This document shows, one piece after another, positions 45,425 through 59,044 of a stretch of DNA of 64,000 nt. The stretch is from Haliotis asinina (lineage: Eukaryota > Mollusca > Gastropoda > Lepetellida > Haliotidae). Below the pieces are notes generated by a model. It made no database searches. It was not told the DNA's origin and was given only the letters and a program-made list of their open reading frames with translations. The stretch spans positions 27,234,249-27,298,248 of the forward strand of contig NC_090283.1 in assembly GCF_037392515.1 (NCBI RefSeq). Reading direction: 5' to 3'. Numbering within the stretch: the stretch's first letter is position 1; the number at the start of each line of letters is the position of its first letter. The translations under genes were made by a program, and so were the position numbers.

Positions 45425-46770
45425 ACGCTCATTAGTCATCACTTTAAAATAGCAGGATGTGTCATTCTAAAATGGATGTGACATTTGCAAATACAATGTA
45501 TAATCTGCACAGTTTCTAACTAAAGCAAAAAACAAAGATGACCCTGTTATACTTAAAACAACCTGACTTGGAAAATCTTCAAAGTGATGCCAGAGATCTA
45601 TTATATGATCTCTGGTGATGCTAACCAATTTCACTCACTGATTGCTGGCTGCTCATTAACCAAATATCAGTTGTGAGATCAATTCCCAACCAATTCCCAA
45701 CACCAGATTCCAGTATAGATATGACAACTTGAACTTTCAAAATAGTGACACGGGGATACATTACCTTGACATTTGTGTGTACATGTAGAGACAAAAATAG
45801 AAAGAAAAATAAGAAACAAAACGCACCAAGCCCACATTCACATCAGCGTATGTGTACTAAACTGAAGCGATCTTTGATAAATGGAGAGGTATACTAATGT
45901 CAGTGGTATAGTACAGCGCTCTGATCTGTTGACGTCTGTTGATTGATTACTTTCACATAAAACATTTATTATCAGACGTCATTTCTGACAGTCTCTCATT
46001 ATTCCAGTACCAACTATAAGTATATACGTTGATTAGTCACAAATCGCCATATTCTAATGTTGTTACTGTTTCGTACTGTTCCGTCCAAGAATATTTGGAT
46101 GTAAACAGTCCTAGATATGCTTCAATGAGCCTAGAGACTAGATCTGGCAGTCTGCTAATTCTGTGGATAACGTCTGTGTCATACCAATAAAATAAACAAC
46201 AATTGCATTCTATATTTGGATACAACAATTTAACATGAGATACAGCTACCAAATGCAACTGTCGTAACAGTCACAAAAGTTGTTTACGTGTCAGTGAAAA
46301 ATAAGAACACTCACGGTTGGTGAAGTAACTGGTCCGTCATGGTCTTGCTGGGACGTGGAAGATAGATTAGAGTTACCTCCCTTACATCAAAAAACCTTGG
46401 AAGAAATAAATATACAGGGGTTGTATTGGTGAAAGAAATTGTGATGTAATGTGTGATGTTTGTGGAGCTGTAATCTAAAGGTGGACCAATATATATTTAA
46501 TAGTTAGAAGGTGGCTAACGGATCTTAATTTAGACACATATGTGACCGTCTCTCATGCAGATATTCGAGGATTGTGTTCAGTTTCAAACAGCAAATATAC
46601 AGTACGTGCAAATCAAAACCGTGATCATTCGATTTTTATCATTCATTCATTTCCTCTGAATTGATTAAGACTATACAATTCCTGAATCGAAGAGTGCCAC
46701 TGTAACTTTGCATCCAATATTTTGATGAAATTTAGGCCCAGATCTCATCCCGAATACCACCCTTACAGAA
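45425..46770. other. Non-coding, nothing recognised
   Basis: No exon or repeat identified. Confidence 0.4.
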
Positions 46771-46779
46771 ATGTTTGAG

Positions 46780-47900
46780 TAACATATCACCAGCTAAATT
46801 AACATTCCAACTATCCATCGACCAAAGAGTACTCCCCGTGGACTGGCTGAACACAACGTCCTAAGAGTCTTCAAGAACAGAGTCAAGTATTCACCAAGAA
46901 AAGGTCTATAGGCCAATGCAGATGCGGATCTGAAATTTGGGAGAAGAGGGAAGGGGTGATACTCAAAAATCATGAAGTCAAAGGGTTAGTGAGGGGAAAT
47001 ACTGATCTGGGGAAAATAATTCGGGCGACCTGCGTCTGCTGTAAACTACTGGAACATGTAGCTGTCGTGACCTGTTATAAAATCTCGAATATAACAACAT
47101 CGTAACAAATTTAACAGACGGCTTTAGGAGTGACTACGCATGTGACACACAGCTCTCCATAACCGTCCATGACTTTATGCAAGTCTGTGACCAGAAAATC
47201 CAAACTGACTGTGTCATGTTGGCTTCCCAAAGCATTTGACAGAGTGTCACACAGCAGATTACTCCTGAAACTGGAATCATACAGGAAAGAAGGAGTCACA
47301 CTCCTCCGGCTAAAGAATTCCTCTCATCAACATCCATACAAGTAGTTCTGGAGGGCGAGCCATTACAAAGTCCGTTTAGAATCCGAGGTCCCCAAAGGTA
47401 CAATCCTGGGACCAACACTGTTCCTGTGCAACATCAATGACCTTCTAGAGTGTGTAAGATCTCACGTCAAACTCTTTGATGATGACAGTCTGCTCTATCG
47501 TTGAATACACAATGCAGATGACCACCACGTCCCCCATAACGACCTCCATGGACTAGACAGGTGGGTGCACAAATGGGGTGTGAGATTCAACGCTAGTAAA
47601 TGCTACATCATCCGCATACGAGCCGGAGTTTCTAATGAAGCTGAATAAAACCATCTTGAAGCAAGTTCCCGAAAACTCACACCCTCGGAGTAGAAATATC
47701 ATAAGATCTGAAATGGGGACCAAAAGAAAGCCAACTCCACCTTAGGTTCTTGAGAACCACAAATACTAACTGTAGATGTGTTTCTCTTTCCCTGTGTACT
47801 TAGTCCTACATTTTGGACCCACAGAGTAATTAAGCAGAGTCAAGCATTTTCCGCCAATTATCACGACAGTCTGTTATGTCATACCGCAGGAAACATCAAA
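46780..47900 (+). pseudogene. Decayed CR1/Jockey-like reverse transcriptase
   Basis: Scattered over several frames are stretches typical of LINE reverse transcriptase: PKAFDRVSHSRLLLKL, VPKGTILGPTLFLCNINDLL, KLFDDDSLLYR (the catalytic ADD site now reads DDD) and LDRWVHKWGVRFNASKC. Stops and frameshifts interrupt all of them. An upstream piece reading STDQRVLP-VDWLNTT-like (about 46820) fits the region before the RT core. It is much older than the LINE at 39270. Confidence 0.82.
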
Positions 47901-48054
47901 CTGGATATGTTATTTGAAGATCTACCTGAATTCGGGTACAAGATCGTAAACTAGTAATAAAACACACCCGCCCGTTTTCGGATTTTTTAAGGCTCGTCCA
48001 ACAGCATGGTGTGTTGTATTTCGTTATCTTAAGCGTCAAGGATCATGGCACTTC

Positions 48055-48080
48055 TAAACACTTCTAAACACTTCTAACAG
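48055..48080 (+). repeat. Triplicated CACTTCTAAA decamer
   Basis: Three head-to-tail copies of a 10-bp unit. Confidence 0.8.
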
Positions 48081-48149
48081 ATCTGTTTCTGTTATTCAGT
48101 CATCAAAAAGGCTTCCACGGAAGATCTGTTGGTGCATCTCAAATCTTGG

Positions 48150-48275
48150 AGGACATTCGTTGGCAATAATCCAACAGTCTCACGGTGGAGGACTCTAGAA
48201 ACGGGTATTACATACTGTCGGGGATTCGAACCCAGGTCTTCGTCTAGACGAACGAATCCCACCGTCCATGACGTC
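48150..48275 (-). mobile_element. SINE family 1-like head, degenerate
   Basis: GGGGATTCGAACCCAGGTCT CGTC keeps the reversed B-box, with AATAATCCAACAGTCTC resembling the reversed body. The rest is unrecognisable. Confidence 0.5.
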
Positions 48276-48375
48276 GCAGTCCACATCACTGCTGTCTTTG
48301 ACATCAGATGATCGTTCAGTCAGTGTGGTTCCGGCAAGCCGTCACGGAAAGAGGTGAGTAGTTACGATTGAGATT

Positions 48376-48903
48376 GGTTAGCTGCATCCTCCATATCTCC
48401 AGGGTATACGTTCCGATAAGTCTCCACTATACCCTGGACGCATCTACGGCTCTGCACGATAAATTTATTACCTCCCTTTGCTGGCTCCGCCTTCTCACAG
48501 TAGCCAATCAGCTAGGCCGCCGTTATAACGGAGCTTGCCAGTGTCAACAAAGGTAGCGGTCGCAACTGCAAAGATTTGCTCTCAGTGCGTCTCAGATTTT
48601 AGTGAAATCATACAAACAAATTGACAGGTCCGAAACTTTAAAACAACATATGCAAAAACTCCTTCTACCTCTTCCAGAGAGTCTCTGCATGGTTTCTGTT
48701 GCCAAGTACAATCGGTTAGATAATTCAAAAAACGAAAGTGAGTTGTGATTGGTTCGCTCAACTTCCCAGCGTAGACACCTTACTGGATCAAAAGACAGTC
48801 AAGGGAGGTAATAAATTTACCGGGCAGAGCCGTAGATGCGTCCAGGGTATAGTGGAGACTTATCGGAACGTATACCCTGGAGATGTCGAGGATGGGTTAG
48901 CTG
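48376..48903. mobile_element. Mutator-like MITE with 9-bp target duplication
   Basis: Element 48385-48894 (510 bp) is flanked by GGTTAGCTG at 48376-48384 and 48895-48903. The inverted ends (CATCCTC.A.ATCTCCAGGG onward, through GTATACGTTCCGATAAGTCT) match over about 94 bp with four or five differences. A 9-bp target duplication with long inverted ends is typical of Mutator-like elements. The interior has no transposase. Confidence 0.93.
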
Positions 48904-48909
48904 TTGCAT

Positions 48910-51425
48910 TTTACACTCAGGACACTAACCGGTTATTACTGTTTTTGCAGAAGAATTATTGTTTTATATGTGAAAGAGAACATCATACCAGTGTTGTTGT
49001 TGTTGTTTGTTTGTTTTCTTTTTATATCCAATACATAAACTTTATGAGTGTGAGTGTGTGAGTTGAGTTTTAAACCTTTATCGACTCGTGTTGAAGTGTT
49101 TGATACAAAGAGGCAGACATTTGAGAATATCTGTTTATTATTCATTGGGTTAGAAATATAGTCAATAAATATTGTATAAGCACAAATGCAAGTATCATCT
49201 CAAGCGCGTATTCTTTAGTCTTTACTTCATAAAGACTGCTTTATTCACGTCATTCGATGATAGTATGACGTAAGATCGTCACTCGAGAAACGTCATAAAG
49301 CTGAAGCAGACCCGTTAACTCTAGTTTCCGTAAGCATACTTTCTCTGTACTAGTGATCGATGTCTAGTTTCCCTGGCAGATCCATAGTTTTCTTCGGTTG
49401 CCTAACAAAGTTGCGTATCATCAAACCATGAAAAACCATTTTTATGAAACGAGTTAATGATATGAGATCAAACGAGCGAAAGCTCAAATCACATTTGACG
49501 AGAAACAATTGTGTCTTTATTCCGTCTTCTATGACGTCATTGTACAATTGAACAGACATCAACGAAGAAAAAATAAAATAGATAATATATACAGAATATA
49601 TAGAATAAAATGGATAATAAAGAGATTATTATACTCAAGCAGGTGTGCCATATGGCATATACTAAACTCGTGCAAAATGTATTGCTATCGCTCTCGCCCA
49701 AGCAATACACAATTTCACCCTCGTTTCGTTGAAGTCGTATGACAAGCTTACTCGTGTAATGATCTCTACTTATCAGTCTTCAAAGGCTTTCAGAATCGTA
49801 AATATTATAACTTTTATGACAGCATTTGGCCAGTTCAGTATTTCGTTTTGGTATATCCTACTTAAAACTAACCATGGCCTGACAGTCAACAAATGAAAAA
49901 GCTGTTAGAGATTTAAAATAAGTCAATACACTCAACTCTCCAAGTACATAGCAGTATGCCCGTATGCAAAACCAATATTGTGTCAGTATATCAGAACAAT
50001 TTAAAACCTGACGCCTGACAATATATGCCACGGAATATATTTTGCCTGATATTACATGTAATCCGACCTAGTTCAACAAGGACATCTTGAATGCATAGTT
50101 TGAAACGAACTGTTTCACCTATAGAAACACATATATAACAAACAGACATCTGTCAATATGGACGGCGTATCGCGTGTCACTTAACAGGAAATAAAACCGC
50201 GTAGTGTCCTTTGTATGACATATAGTGACTATATAGTCCGGCTAGTATATAAATACAACCAACTTAAGATGAACCATTGTTTTTCACCTATCAGTTTCTC
50301 GTGATCAACGATGTCCTGGAAATCGTGTACAGGTCAGCGTCACTATGTAAGGCGGTACAGATTGCACCCGTAACATACCGATTCCATATCTTCCGCAGGA
50401 GGCGGTGTTAGATGAGGGGTGATGGGGGAGGAAGGGGTAAGTGAGCTAATCCATTTACACCACGCGAGCTAAAATACGACTGAGTTTACCAAAAACGTCA
50501 AAACCCCGAAAACAACCTTTCTCCCCTCTTATCTCATTCGACTATTCCACCGTACGCACGTGCATATATAGGTAGTTTGATAAACGCTACAACCCGATGA
50601 GAGGCAAGAAAGGCTGGTGAAAAAAGCTCATGACAGGATACGTAACAAGCTATATATATATTTGTTTCTCGAAACAGATGAACTTTTTGAGCAGATCGGT
50701 GGACATGAACTCGACACATCCTAAAGTCTCGACATTCGATCCTCTTGTGCAGGCGTGACCGATATAACCATACCTGCCATTAGGTAAACAAATGCTGGTT
50801 TTGACAGACAGCGTTCCAAATGAGCATAGTGTGTCGGAAACCACTCAAGACCATTTCCTATTACACCTGCAACACTATATAGTAAGCATTTATACCCAGC
50901 AGGATTATCCAATACTTATGTGTATACATGTATCTTCTGTAGAGAGTATTACTTTCCTCGCATACGTCAAGCGTGACGTAACCATACATTGACAACTCAA
51001 ACAGTAAAATCTCACAGTGTATACAATTATCATTCTACTCACGTATACCTCCGGCCCCAAAGTGTGATCGCATATACCTACAGGGTCTGTGTGACCTGTG
51101 TGTCTGTAGCCACTACACCACTGTGTAGAGACCGAGATGTGCTGCAGGGTGTACACCGGTGCGCTCAGCCTGCGTAAATATGTACCCTATTTCGTTTACA
51201 ATGGACAAGCATACCAAGTTACGCACAGTAAAATCGAAGTGCAATAACCGTGACGTGCTACTGCTCTATTTAAACTATTTGGAAGCAAGTGAATGCGATA
51301 CGGCTACTACTGCTATGTCAGTAGGCAACATTGACTTGTGGGAAGTCGAATGTGTTGCAAGGATAATTTTAAATGAAATCTACCGATTCAGTGTTTAAAC
51401 ATACCCAGTTGTGCAACTGTATACA
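48910..51425. other. Long non-coding stretch
   Basis: No gene or repeat recognised. Several short open frames on both strands have no splice or family support. Confidence 0.4.
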
Positions 51426-51431
51426 CGTTAT

Positions 51432-51675
51432 GGGGTGGTCAGGCTCGTTGACGGGTTGACGAATGTCGTCGTTCCCCAATTGTGTAGATCAGTGCTCATG
51501 TTGTTGATTACTGAATGTCTAGTTCAGACCTGGAATTGTTGTTCAGCAATCCTTGCTCGTCACCGCGTTCTGCCTCGCTTGCGGATTTTATGATGCATCC
51601 CATGGTGTCCCAGAAGCCTTGATCGACACACAGGATGGATGTCAGTCACTGGATTGTCTGATCTCGACCCGATGA
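51432..51675 (+). mobile_element. SINE family 2 fragments (two pieces)
   Basis: GGTGGTCAGGCTCGTTGACG and CAGTGCTCATGTTGTTGAT at 51432-51545, then GTCACTGGATTGTCTGATCT at about 51648. Both pieces match the family 2 body, separated by unrelated sequence. Confidence 0.7.
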
Positions 51676-51726
51676 ACAGACCCCTGCAGAGCAACTGCAG
51701 ATATCGGATAAGAGAACATTCATAAT

Positions 51727-51731
51727 TTAAG

Positions 51732-51782
<51 letters not shown>
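51727..51782 (+). repeat. (GT)n microsatellite
   Basis: About 25 GT units. Confidence 0.98.
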
Positions 51783-51783
<1 letters not shown>

Positions 51784-52134
51784 GGCGTTTTTAAATTATT
51801 TAGAAGTATAATTTATTTACAGTTTTCTTGTTAGATACGATACTCGGCGATGCTGAATAACATCAGCCTGGTCATCCTGGTCTGGACCAGACTCACCCGT
51901 GACTGATGTAATGAATGACTATCCAAGCCTCAGGCTGCCTCAGTATGAATTCTCATTCAGACCCCTAGGATTTGTTGGGTTGTTAAGTTGTTCATTACAA
52001 ATTACGGTTGTTGAGGCCGGATAATTTTCAAAATCGGCTATCGAAGGAGCAATAACATAAGGGCTGTGCGAGGTGTAAGTTTGCTTCAAATGTACATGCT
52101 CGATTCCACTGTCCATTGTATCTAACCCGTGAAG

Positions 52135-52405
52135 GTCCCGGGATAGAACAGGCCTTCAGCAACCCATGCTTGCCACAAAAGGCGACCGTGCTTGTTATGT
52201 CGTAAAGGGCGCCGCACTCGGCAATATTCCAGCTATATGGCGGCGGTCTGTAAATAATCGAGTCTGGAACAAACAATCCAGTGACCAACAGCATGAGCAT
52301 CGATCTACGCAATTGGGAACCGATGACATGTGTCAATCAAGTCAGCGAGCCTGACCACCCGATCCCATTAGTAGCCTCTTACAAGCATAGTCGCCTTTGT
52401 GAACT
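52135..52405 (-). mobile_element. SINE family 2 copy in an inverted composite
   Basis: From 52206 to 52400 the sequence is a reverse-strand family 2 copy (GCAATATTCCAGCTATATGG, GAACCGATGACATGTGTCAA, CTGACCACCCGATCCCATTA). From 52135 to 52205 the family's 5' segment is repeated in the plus orientation (CACAAAAGGCGACCGTGCTT). The composite therefore has the 5' segment at both ends, facing inward. Confidence 0.7.
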
Positions 52406-52409
52406 GCTC

Positions 52410-53635
52410 TCACATTTCAGTTGTCTTGTGGTATGAAATAAAGAAAAATAGTGAACGATTCCTAATTGTTTCCGCACATCTTTGTATTCAGATTTTGTGG
52501 GTTTTTTATCCCTCTCGAATGAATGAGTGAGTGATAGGACTTCACAACGCTTTGGATCAACTGATCTGGAACTGTGAGTGAAATGTGCGGGTAGGGTTGG
52601 GTTGGATTGGCCCGATGTGACGAGGTCGCAAACATTCATAACCTACCTGAAATAGGCGATAACGGCTTTGGTGCAGACAAACCTGAAGACGCAATCGTCA
52701 GGACTAGAACCAGAGGGAACTGTTTGACGTGCCCAAAGGACGCAACTTTACACAGCGAACTGCAGCCACTAACACGAGAGGACAACCCTTCTCCCCTCTA
52801 CAAAGGAAGGTGGAAAATACATCACAAGAATAATTACCACGGCACACGTGATTTTTTGCAATAAGCATATTGAAATAACGCATTCATACTCCGCAGACGG
52901 AGCTACCAGTTGGGACTGACGAGACCAGTGCTTATGCGCCATTAATCTGCAGGACGCACGTCACACATTTTGACTTGTTTACCATATGTTACTTGCACCA
53001 GCATTTTGTTGGTGAGAGAGGGTCGGAACGGGTGTCCATCACATGCATATTGCGATTTTCTCAACAAACGGGGACTTCTCTTGTTTTAAACATCTTTCAA
53101 TGGTATTTCAGTTTTTATGACGTTGAATGTAGGTGAAACGCGTGGCAGCATGTGTTCAATGTTGACATTAAGTGTTGTCTATGGGCACAGGTTTGGTGCA
53201 GATAAACACGACTGTGCGAGGACAGGTTCATCTGATGTAAGTTACCTACTTTAATAAAACCATCAAATAAGGGTACACAGCGAGAGACGAGCGATCGTTT
53301 TCAGAGACACGATTAATAAATATCCGGATTGTCCCTCACACACAAGAGTCGTACCTCCGCGCAGCTTGGCGTCCCGAACTACCCGCTGGTGTGCATTAAC
53401 ACTTCAGTTAAATGCTGTCTCACCTATAGTCACAGCTGTTCTTCACAGTGTGTGAAATATGAATTAAGATACTATTGATTCATGTGGGGGAAAAATAACA
53501 AAATGTGTATTTATCCGCTTTCAGTATATCAATGTGGTTTAGGTCTGGGACGGGTCCAAATTTCAACAGGGTATCCCACCCTACCATGACAATTCCTATC
53601 GTGAGTTTGTAAGATAAGGCAACATATAGTTCAGC
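52410..53635. other. Non-coding, nothing recognised
   Basis: No feature identified. Confidence 0.4.
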
Positions 53636-53639
53636 TGGG

Positions 53640-53960
53640 AGGCTAAACTTGGGTGCAATGTTTTATGAGATAGAAAACTGATCAAAGAGTCGAGGTGACT
53701 TGAAAATATGGTCATTCAATATGGTCACTGTCATACAAAGCCACTGGTGTTTGTGTGATTCCCCCAAGTTTGAAGGCATTGAGTACAACAGTGCATGAGA
53801 TTGTGGCCTGGTGAGCTTGTAAATAAGGTAAAGGTCACCCAAAACGACCAGTGTCTGTAATCCCCAATCTAGGCTCTCACCAAATTTGAGATTGCCTGTT
53901 TACAAGAAGCATGACATAAGCACAGAGCTGCTCATTACTGTGTCACAGTTTAGCGTTGTC
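53640..53960 (+). repeat. Dispersed repeat family 4
   Basis: AAAACGACCAGTGTCTGTAA, CCCCAATCTAGGCTCTCACC and CAAATTTGAGATTG match the family at 31021-31490. Here the CCAAT region is uninterrupted, so it serves as an unoccupied version of the 31073 insertion site. Confidence 0.68.
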
Positions 53961-53964
53961 ATGG

Positions 53965-56900
53965 CAATAATAACATCAGTTAAGGGTACATGTGTTACAT
54001 AGGGAAGTATTCCACTGAGAAGGGGGTATGTTCAGAAGAGCAGAACAAAACATAGCAATGGGTAACCTATTCACATGGATTCATGACACATTTAATAGTT
54101 ACTGAACTAAACGACACTAGATCATTTATATGTGTCCTAGCACGTGTCACCAGCTGGCCCGCAAGCCACAAAGACCAGGTTTTAAGTACCCAATGACATG
54201 ACGTTCGCGGGGTGACATTACACCAGGCTAGAAGAAGAAAGGTGCTCAAGACATTTCACTGACCCAAACTTCAATCAAACTTCAATTTGAAGCTGCGGAG
54301 CATAGTAGAGAACGTTTTTTAAGGGAGCGCGACAAACCCTTTTACATGTTCCATGACTCAGGATTCTGAACCTTGCCATCAAATCCCTTTGGTCGAATCC
54401 TGTTCAAAAGCCAAACGCTCCCACACAAGAGCATAATCTTATTTAGCTATTGAAAAATAAGGCATATCGTTTCAATTCAGTTAAATTAGGCATTTTTTTC
54501 TTCCAAATGTAAGCTTTTTCTTGATACTTTGATCATTATCTGATTATTGCAATTTTGATCTTTCTTTTTATGACTAGATTATTTACTCAACATTCTGAAA
54601 TTATGACAATACAACATATGAGAAAATAGTCCAAATTAGGACTAATATCCAAGTCATGAGAAAAACATACAGGAAATGTTGATTTACTGAAAATATGGTT
54701 GTCCAACAAAGTTGAAACAATACAAAACAAACACCATTATCATCTGCACAGCTGTTTATGACGTGTAGCATAGAACACAGTCTGTGATAGAGCTGAATGA
54801 CACTGAGTGATGTTTTCAATGAGGTGGACACATAAAACTAGCTTCCAATTGACATAGCTTTCTCTGGACTGCAAACCATTTGCTGTATTGGAATACTTAA
54901 ACAATATGATGCTTCAGGACTATTTACAATGACAATTTTAAAATTATTCAAGATCAAAGATAGTGACAACTTGACTAATGACTGACAAGTACGTATAAAA
55001 AGGACTGAAAATGAAAGTGAAAATATATCTTCTTCTGAATCACAACAGGCGGCCATTAGCACTGCTAGCATATGAATGTTATTTCTGGTAACGGTATATG
55101 GATAATTAATCAATAATCAGCAAAATGTAGCTCAGGATATATCATCAACCTGTATCTACATTTTACTACGAAAATACTTTCAAACAGCTTCATTTCAACT
55201 TCAAAGCAGCCATTGGAAGGTGCAAAGAAACTGATACTTCTTGTAGGTTTTTTGTTGACAGGACCCTTTCATAAGAAAACTGCTTTCTTTGTCTAGAGGG
55301 TTGTTATAACTGAACACAATACATGCATGTCGATCTTGTGTTCAAACCTCAGAGTGACTGAAGTCTCTGCACTGATTTTAACAATATTTCAGTCATAGCA
55401 AAAGAATTTTCGAATACAGAAGATATGGAGACCTAGGTTAAAGATACCTCAACCTTCGAGAAAAACAACATTAAGCTGCCTGATGATCAATGGCATTTAG
55501 CAGAAGCAATCTTGTTTTGAATTAACAGCCATTACTCTTGGTCTCTTTCACATTTTGACCTCTCTTCCAGGTCTTACTCCCATTCCTAACAGAAAATTTC
55601 CAAGTCTTGGCACCGAGATGATATTGGGAACCGGCATCAAGCACGCATGAAAGTGAGGAAGCCTAACTCCTCAGAAAAAATTCTCTTTGGGCAACTGAGC
55701 CTTGCACAAGAACACCTTAGAGGTTGACATTAAATGTCTCTGTGATTCAACCCATTACAAATCTGGTGACCACTGCTCAGAAGTTCCAGTATGGCCACAG
55801 CTCTATTATAAAAGAGCTAAAAATTGGAGAAACACACTCAATACAGGTTGACAACATGAGATAACCCCCCATTGTCCACTAATTTTAGACTAGTATTTTT
55901 CAATTGGTTCTACTCAGAGTAACATTTTTGTTCAACTTTAGCACTTGGCTTGAACGGAAAGTCATGTTTAACAGTGCACTGGCACACCAAGCCTAATGGC
56001 CTTTTATCAATGGACAAACCAAAGCACAAACCAGTAAGCACTACAGCACCTTTGCCTTCCTCTCCAGCTTTAACCCTGTACCTGTAGTTAACCAGATGAC
56101 AAAAAAAGGGCAATTGCAAAACAATTTAATATCAAATATTCACAACTTTAGGAATGGCAATGGTTGCAGTTCACTTCTCTATCACACAAGTTGTATAGTT
56201 GAAATAGTGAAAAATAGTCATTAAATATACTATACATCAAATTTGTTTGGGGCTAAGGTTGATGATGGTAAATGGTTGTACTTATGCCTTATGATGAATG
56301 TTTATATACAAAATGATTGGTTGATGGTAATTATGACAGCTTGCTATAGTTACCAACGCCAGATATATATATATAGAACTATATATTATCAAGGCACCAG
56401 TTCTCAGAGCTAGTTCATTAATATACTCCCCATTAAACACACACTTCCTAACAGGCTGAAAGAACATATCACCTTTCAAAGATGAGTCTCATTGAAAGAA
56501 ATTTCACCAGTTATTTAGACACTTGGCTATATCAAAGCATTAGATGTGTCCGTCATGTTACTTTACAAAACAAACTCCTTGTATTACTCAGATTTTTGTG
56601 ACGAACCAAATTGACAAGCAGAGGACATCATTTTCTTAAAACAATGTGTTTCACATAACCACCGAATGCTGAACACGAGTTGAAAAAAAAAAAAAAAAGA
56701 CAAAATTATCTGAAAAAGAGTCCTTGGTTCTCATTTAATGCAATTCATATTTCTCGGGTTCTCTGAACATTTTAGGTAAATAAACGTTTAATATAATGAG
56801 TCAGTGCATTTTAGACAAAAAATATAAAAAAAATATAAAAAAATAATCAAGATTATTGGGTGGTGGGGGTGTTTGGCAATGAACCCTACAGAGTTGGTCA

Positions 56901-58210
56901 GGTGATGAGAAACACAAAAATAACACAAACCCTGCCCATATTTTAAAAAGTGACCTGCATTTCGGCCTGTTATCAACTAAACATTTTACATGGACCAATT
57001 GCATATTTGACAACTAATGTTAAACCTCATGGCATAATTAGTCAAGTTAATGGTGGTTGGCTCAATGGAACTTTTGATTTTTCCTTCATGATTTTGATAA
57101 ATGAATCACAATACGCCTGAATAAACTTACAGAATTTTGAAAAGGATTGTGACTGTTATCTGCATTTAGATAATTTTAAATAAAATCAGATAAAATGTGA
57201 TGTCTCATGATGTTAGAATGATTTAATCAGTGGAAGATGGCGTATTCTGTTTCTTTGAACACATGTAGGCCTTTTCATGGCAGTATCACCTATTGAGCTG
57301 GACATGAAGCAGTGATTTAAGTAGAAATATGAATTTAATTGAATAATAATTTTCTTCATATTAAGTCTTGATTCCTGCAAGACATTAACAGATATTCACT
57401 GTTAAATATATCTAATATTAACACAATTTTAGTGAGGATCCTGTAAAAACATGAAAATATTTTGCACTGATAAACGTTAATTTTATTTAGTTTATCTTCA
57501 CATTTTGTTTAAATAAATAAAATTTCATTTACACAAAATACAGATGTCACCGGCTCAAGTACTGAAAGTCCAAAAATACCTGATCACACCCTGTGAATAT
57601 TTGAATATTTCTACAGGAATTAACAGTCATACAACTATTGACAGTCACAAGAACTGATGCTTCTATGAATGTTTCAAGAAGTCCTCCATGTGAGCTTTCC
57701 AGTTTTGAGCTGAAGGAAAACAAATCATAAATGCTTTCTAAATTGCATGTTTTTGTCTTTGATTTCATGACCAGCTTAAATACATAGCCCCTAGTCAAGG
57801 TTCTTTCCTGTTTGGAGGGGCAGTTTAATGATAAAGCCCATCCACTTCACATGTTGAGTAAAATACACATGATCATTATGATCATATAATGAAACATCAT
57901 TAATAACAATCAAACTGCATAACTAATTAGTGGGAAACATGTCAGTCATTTGAGATACTACAAAAAAGAAACATTTGTTTGAAATTTCACATATTTTTGC
58001 TGAATGAATCTGTACAGCATGACTCGGGAAGCATGTGGGCACAGTTTGAGATTCAGCTAAGACTTGAGGACAGCCAGAGCAATAAAACACTTGGCAGGTG
58101 TGAGACTTATGAACACTTTCACTTCTTGTTGCCTCAATTGATAAGGATACATTTATATACTTGTAGAATATATTTACAAACATCAATTTCAAACAGTGTC
58201 AAAATTTGTT
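53965..58210. other. Long AT-rich non-coding stretch
   Basis: It holds a run of 16 A at about 56684-56699 and no recognised gene, RNA or transposon. It lies downstream of the DP gene on the minus strand. Confidence 0.4.
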
Positions 58211-58216
58211 CAGATG

Positions 58217-58350
58217 GTGCTTTTAGCAATATTCCACGAATATCACATCAGGGAATGGAAGAAAAGGGCTTCACAAACTGTACACATGTTGAGAATCTAC
58301 CTCGGTCATTGGTGAGATGACCTTCACCATTCTGCTAGCCCACTGCCAAT
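58217..58350 (-). mobile_element. SINE family 1, diverged copy
   Basis: CTTTTAGCAATATTCCACGA, AAGGGCTTCACAAACTGTAC and CATTCTGCTAGCCCACTGCC in reverse order. Confidence 0.75.
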
Positions 58351-58354
58351 TACA

Positions 58355-58910
58355 ATGTGGTCTCCACCAGGTATCAGACAGCAATGAACAATGATCCTTA
58401 TGTAGATCATCAGTAAAATGACAACCCTACCCTAATTTCATTAGATGACATCAATATGACCATGACAGGGGGTAAGTCTTTAATGTTAAAATCTATAATG
58501 AATACACTTTGTTTATCTTTCTAGCACCACGGCCTGTGGTGAATGAGAGATGTATATATTAGATCAACTATGTGCATACATTCTAATATACCCTTTTTTT
58601 CAATGCTCAGTGTGTATGAGTTAAACTGAGTGATAAATAGGTTTCCTAAAAAAGCACTGAATTTAAGATTGTCTAGACAGTCTACTAGATAGTTGACTAG
58701 ACTTCACATTTCTGGGAAGAAATACTGTTATACAAAAGGAACTAAACACGGTTTTCACTTATTATCATGATAAGCCAGCTTAGAGCCACTTAACATCGTT
58801 AGGCAGGTCAGTGTTTCACAGATATTTAAAACTACAAAGCTTTCACCATAGCACCTTAAAAGATAAGTTTGGAACCAAGCTGTTGAGCACAAGAAATATG
58901 AGGTACTTCT
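58355..58910. other. Non-coding, nothing recognised
   Basis: No feature identified between two SINE copies. Confidence 0.4.
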
Positions 58911-58914
58911 AGTG

Positions 58915-59040
58915 AGTTGCTTTTAGCAACATTCCAGCATCGGACACCATCAATGGGCTTCACATATTGCACCCATGTAGAGGATCAAAGCTGGGTCTTC
59001 AGCGTGCCGAGGGCATAATTTAACCACTGTGCTACCCAAG
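58915..59040 (-). mobile_element. SINE family 1 copy, no tail
   Basis: GCTTTTAGCAACATTCCAGC, ATGGGCTTCACATATTGCAC, AGCTGGGTCTTCAGCGTGCC and CACTGTGCTACCCAAG in reverse order. Confidence 0.78.
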
Positions 59041-59044
59041 TATC

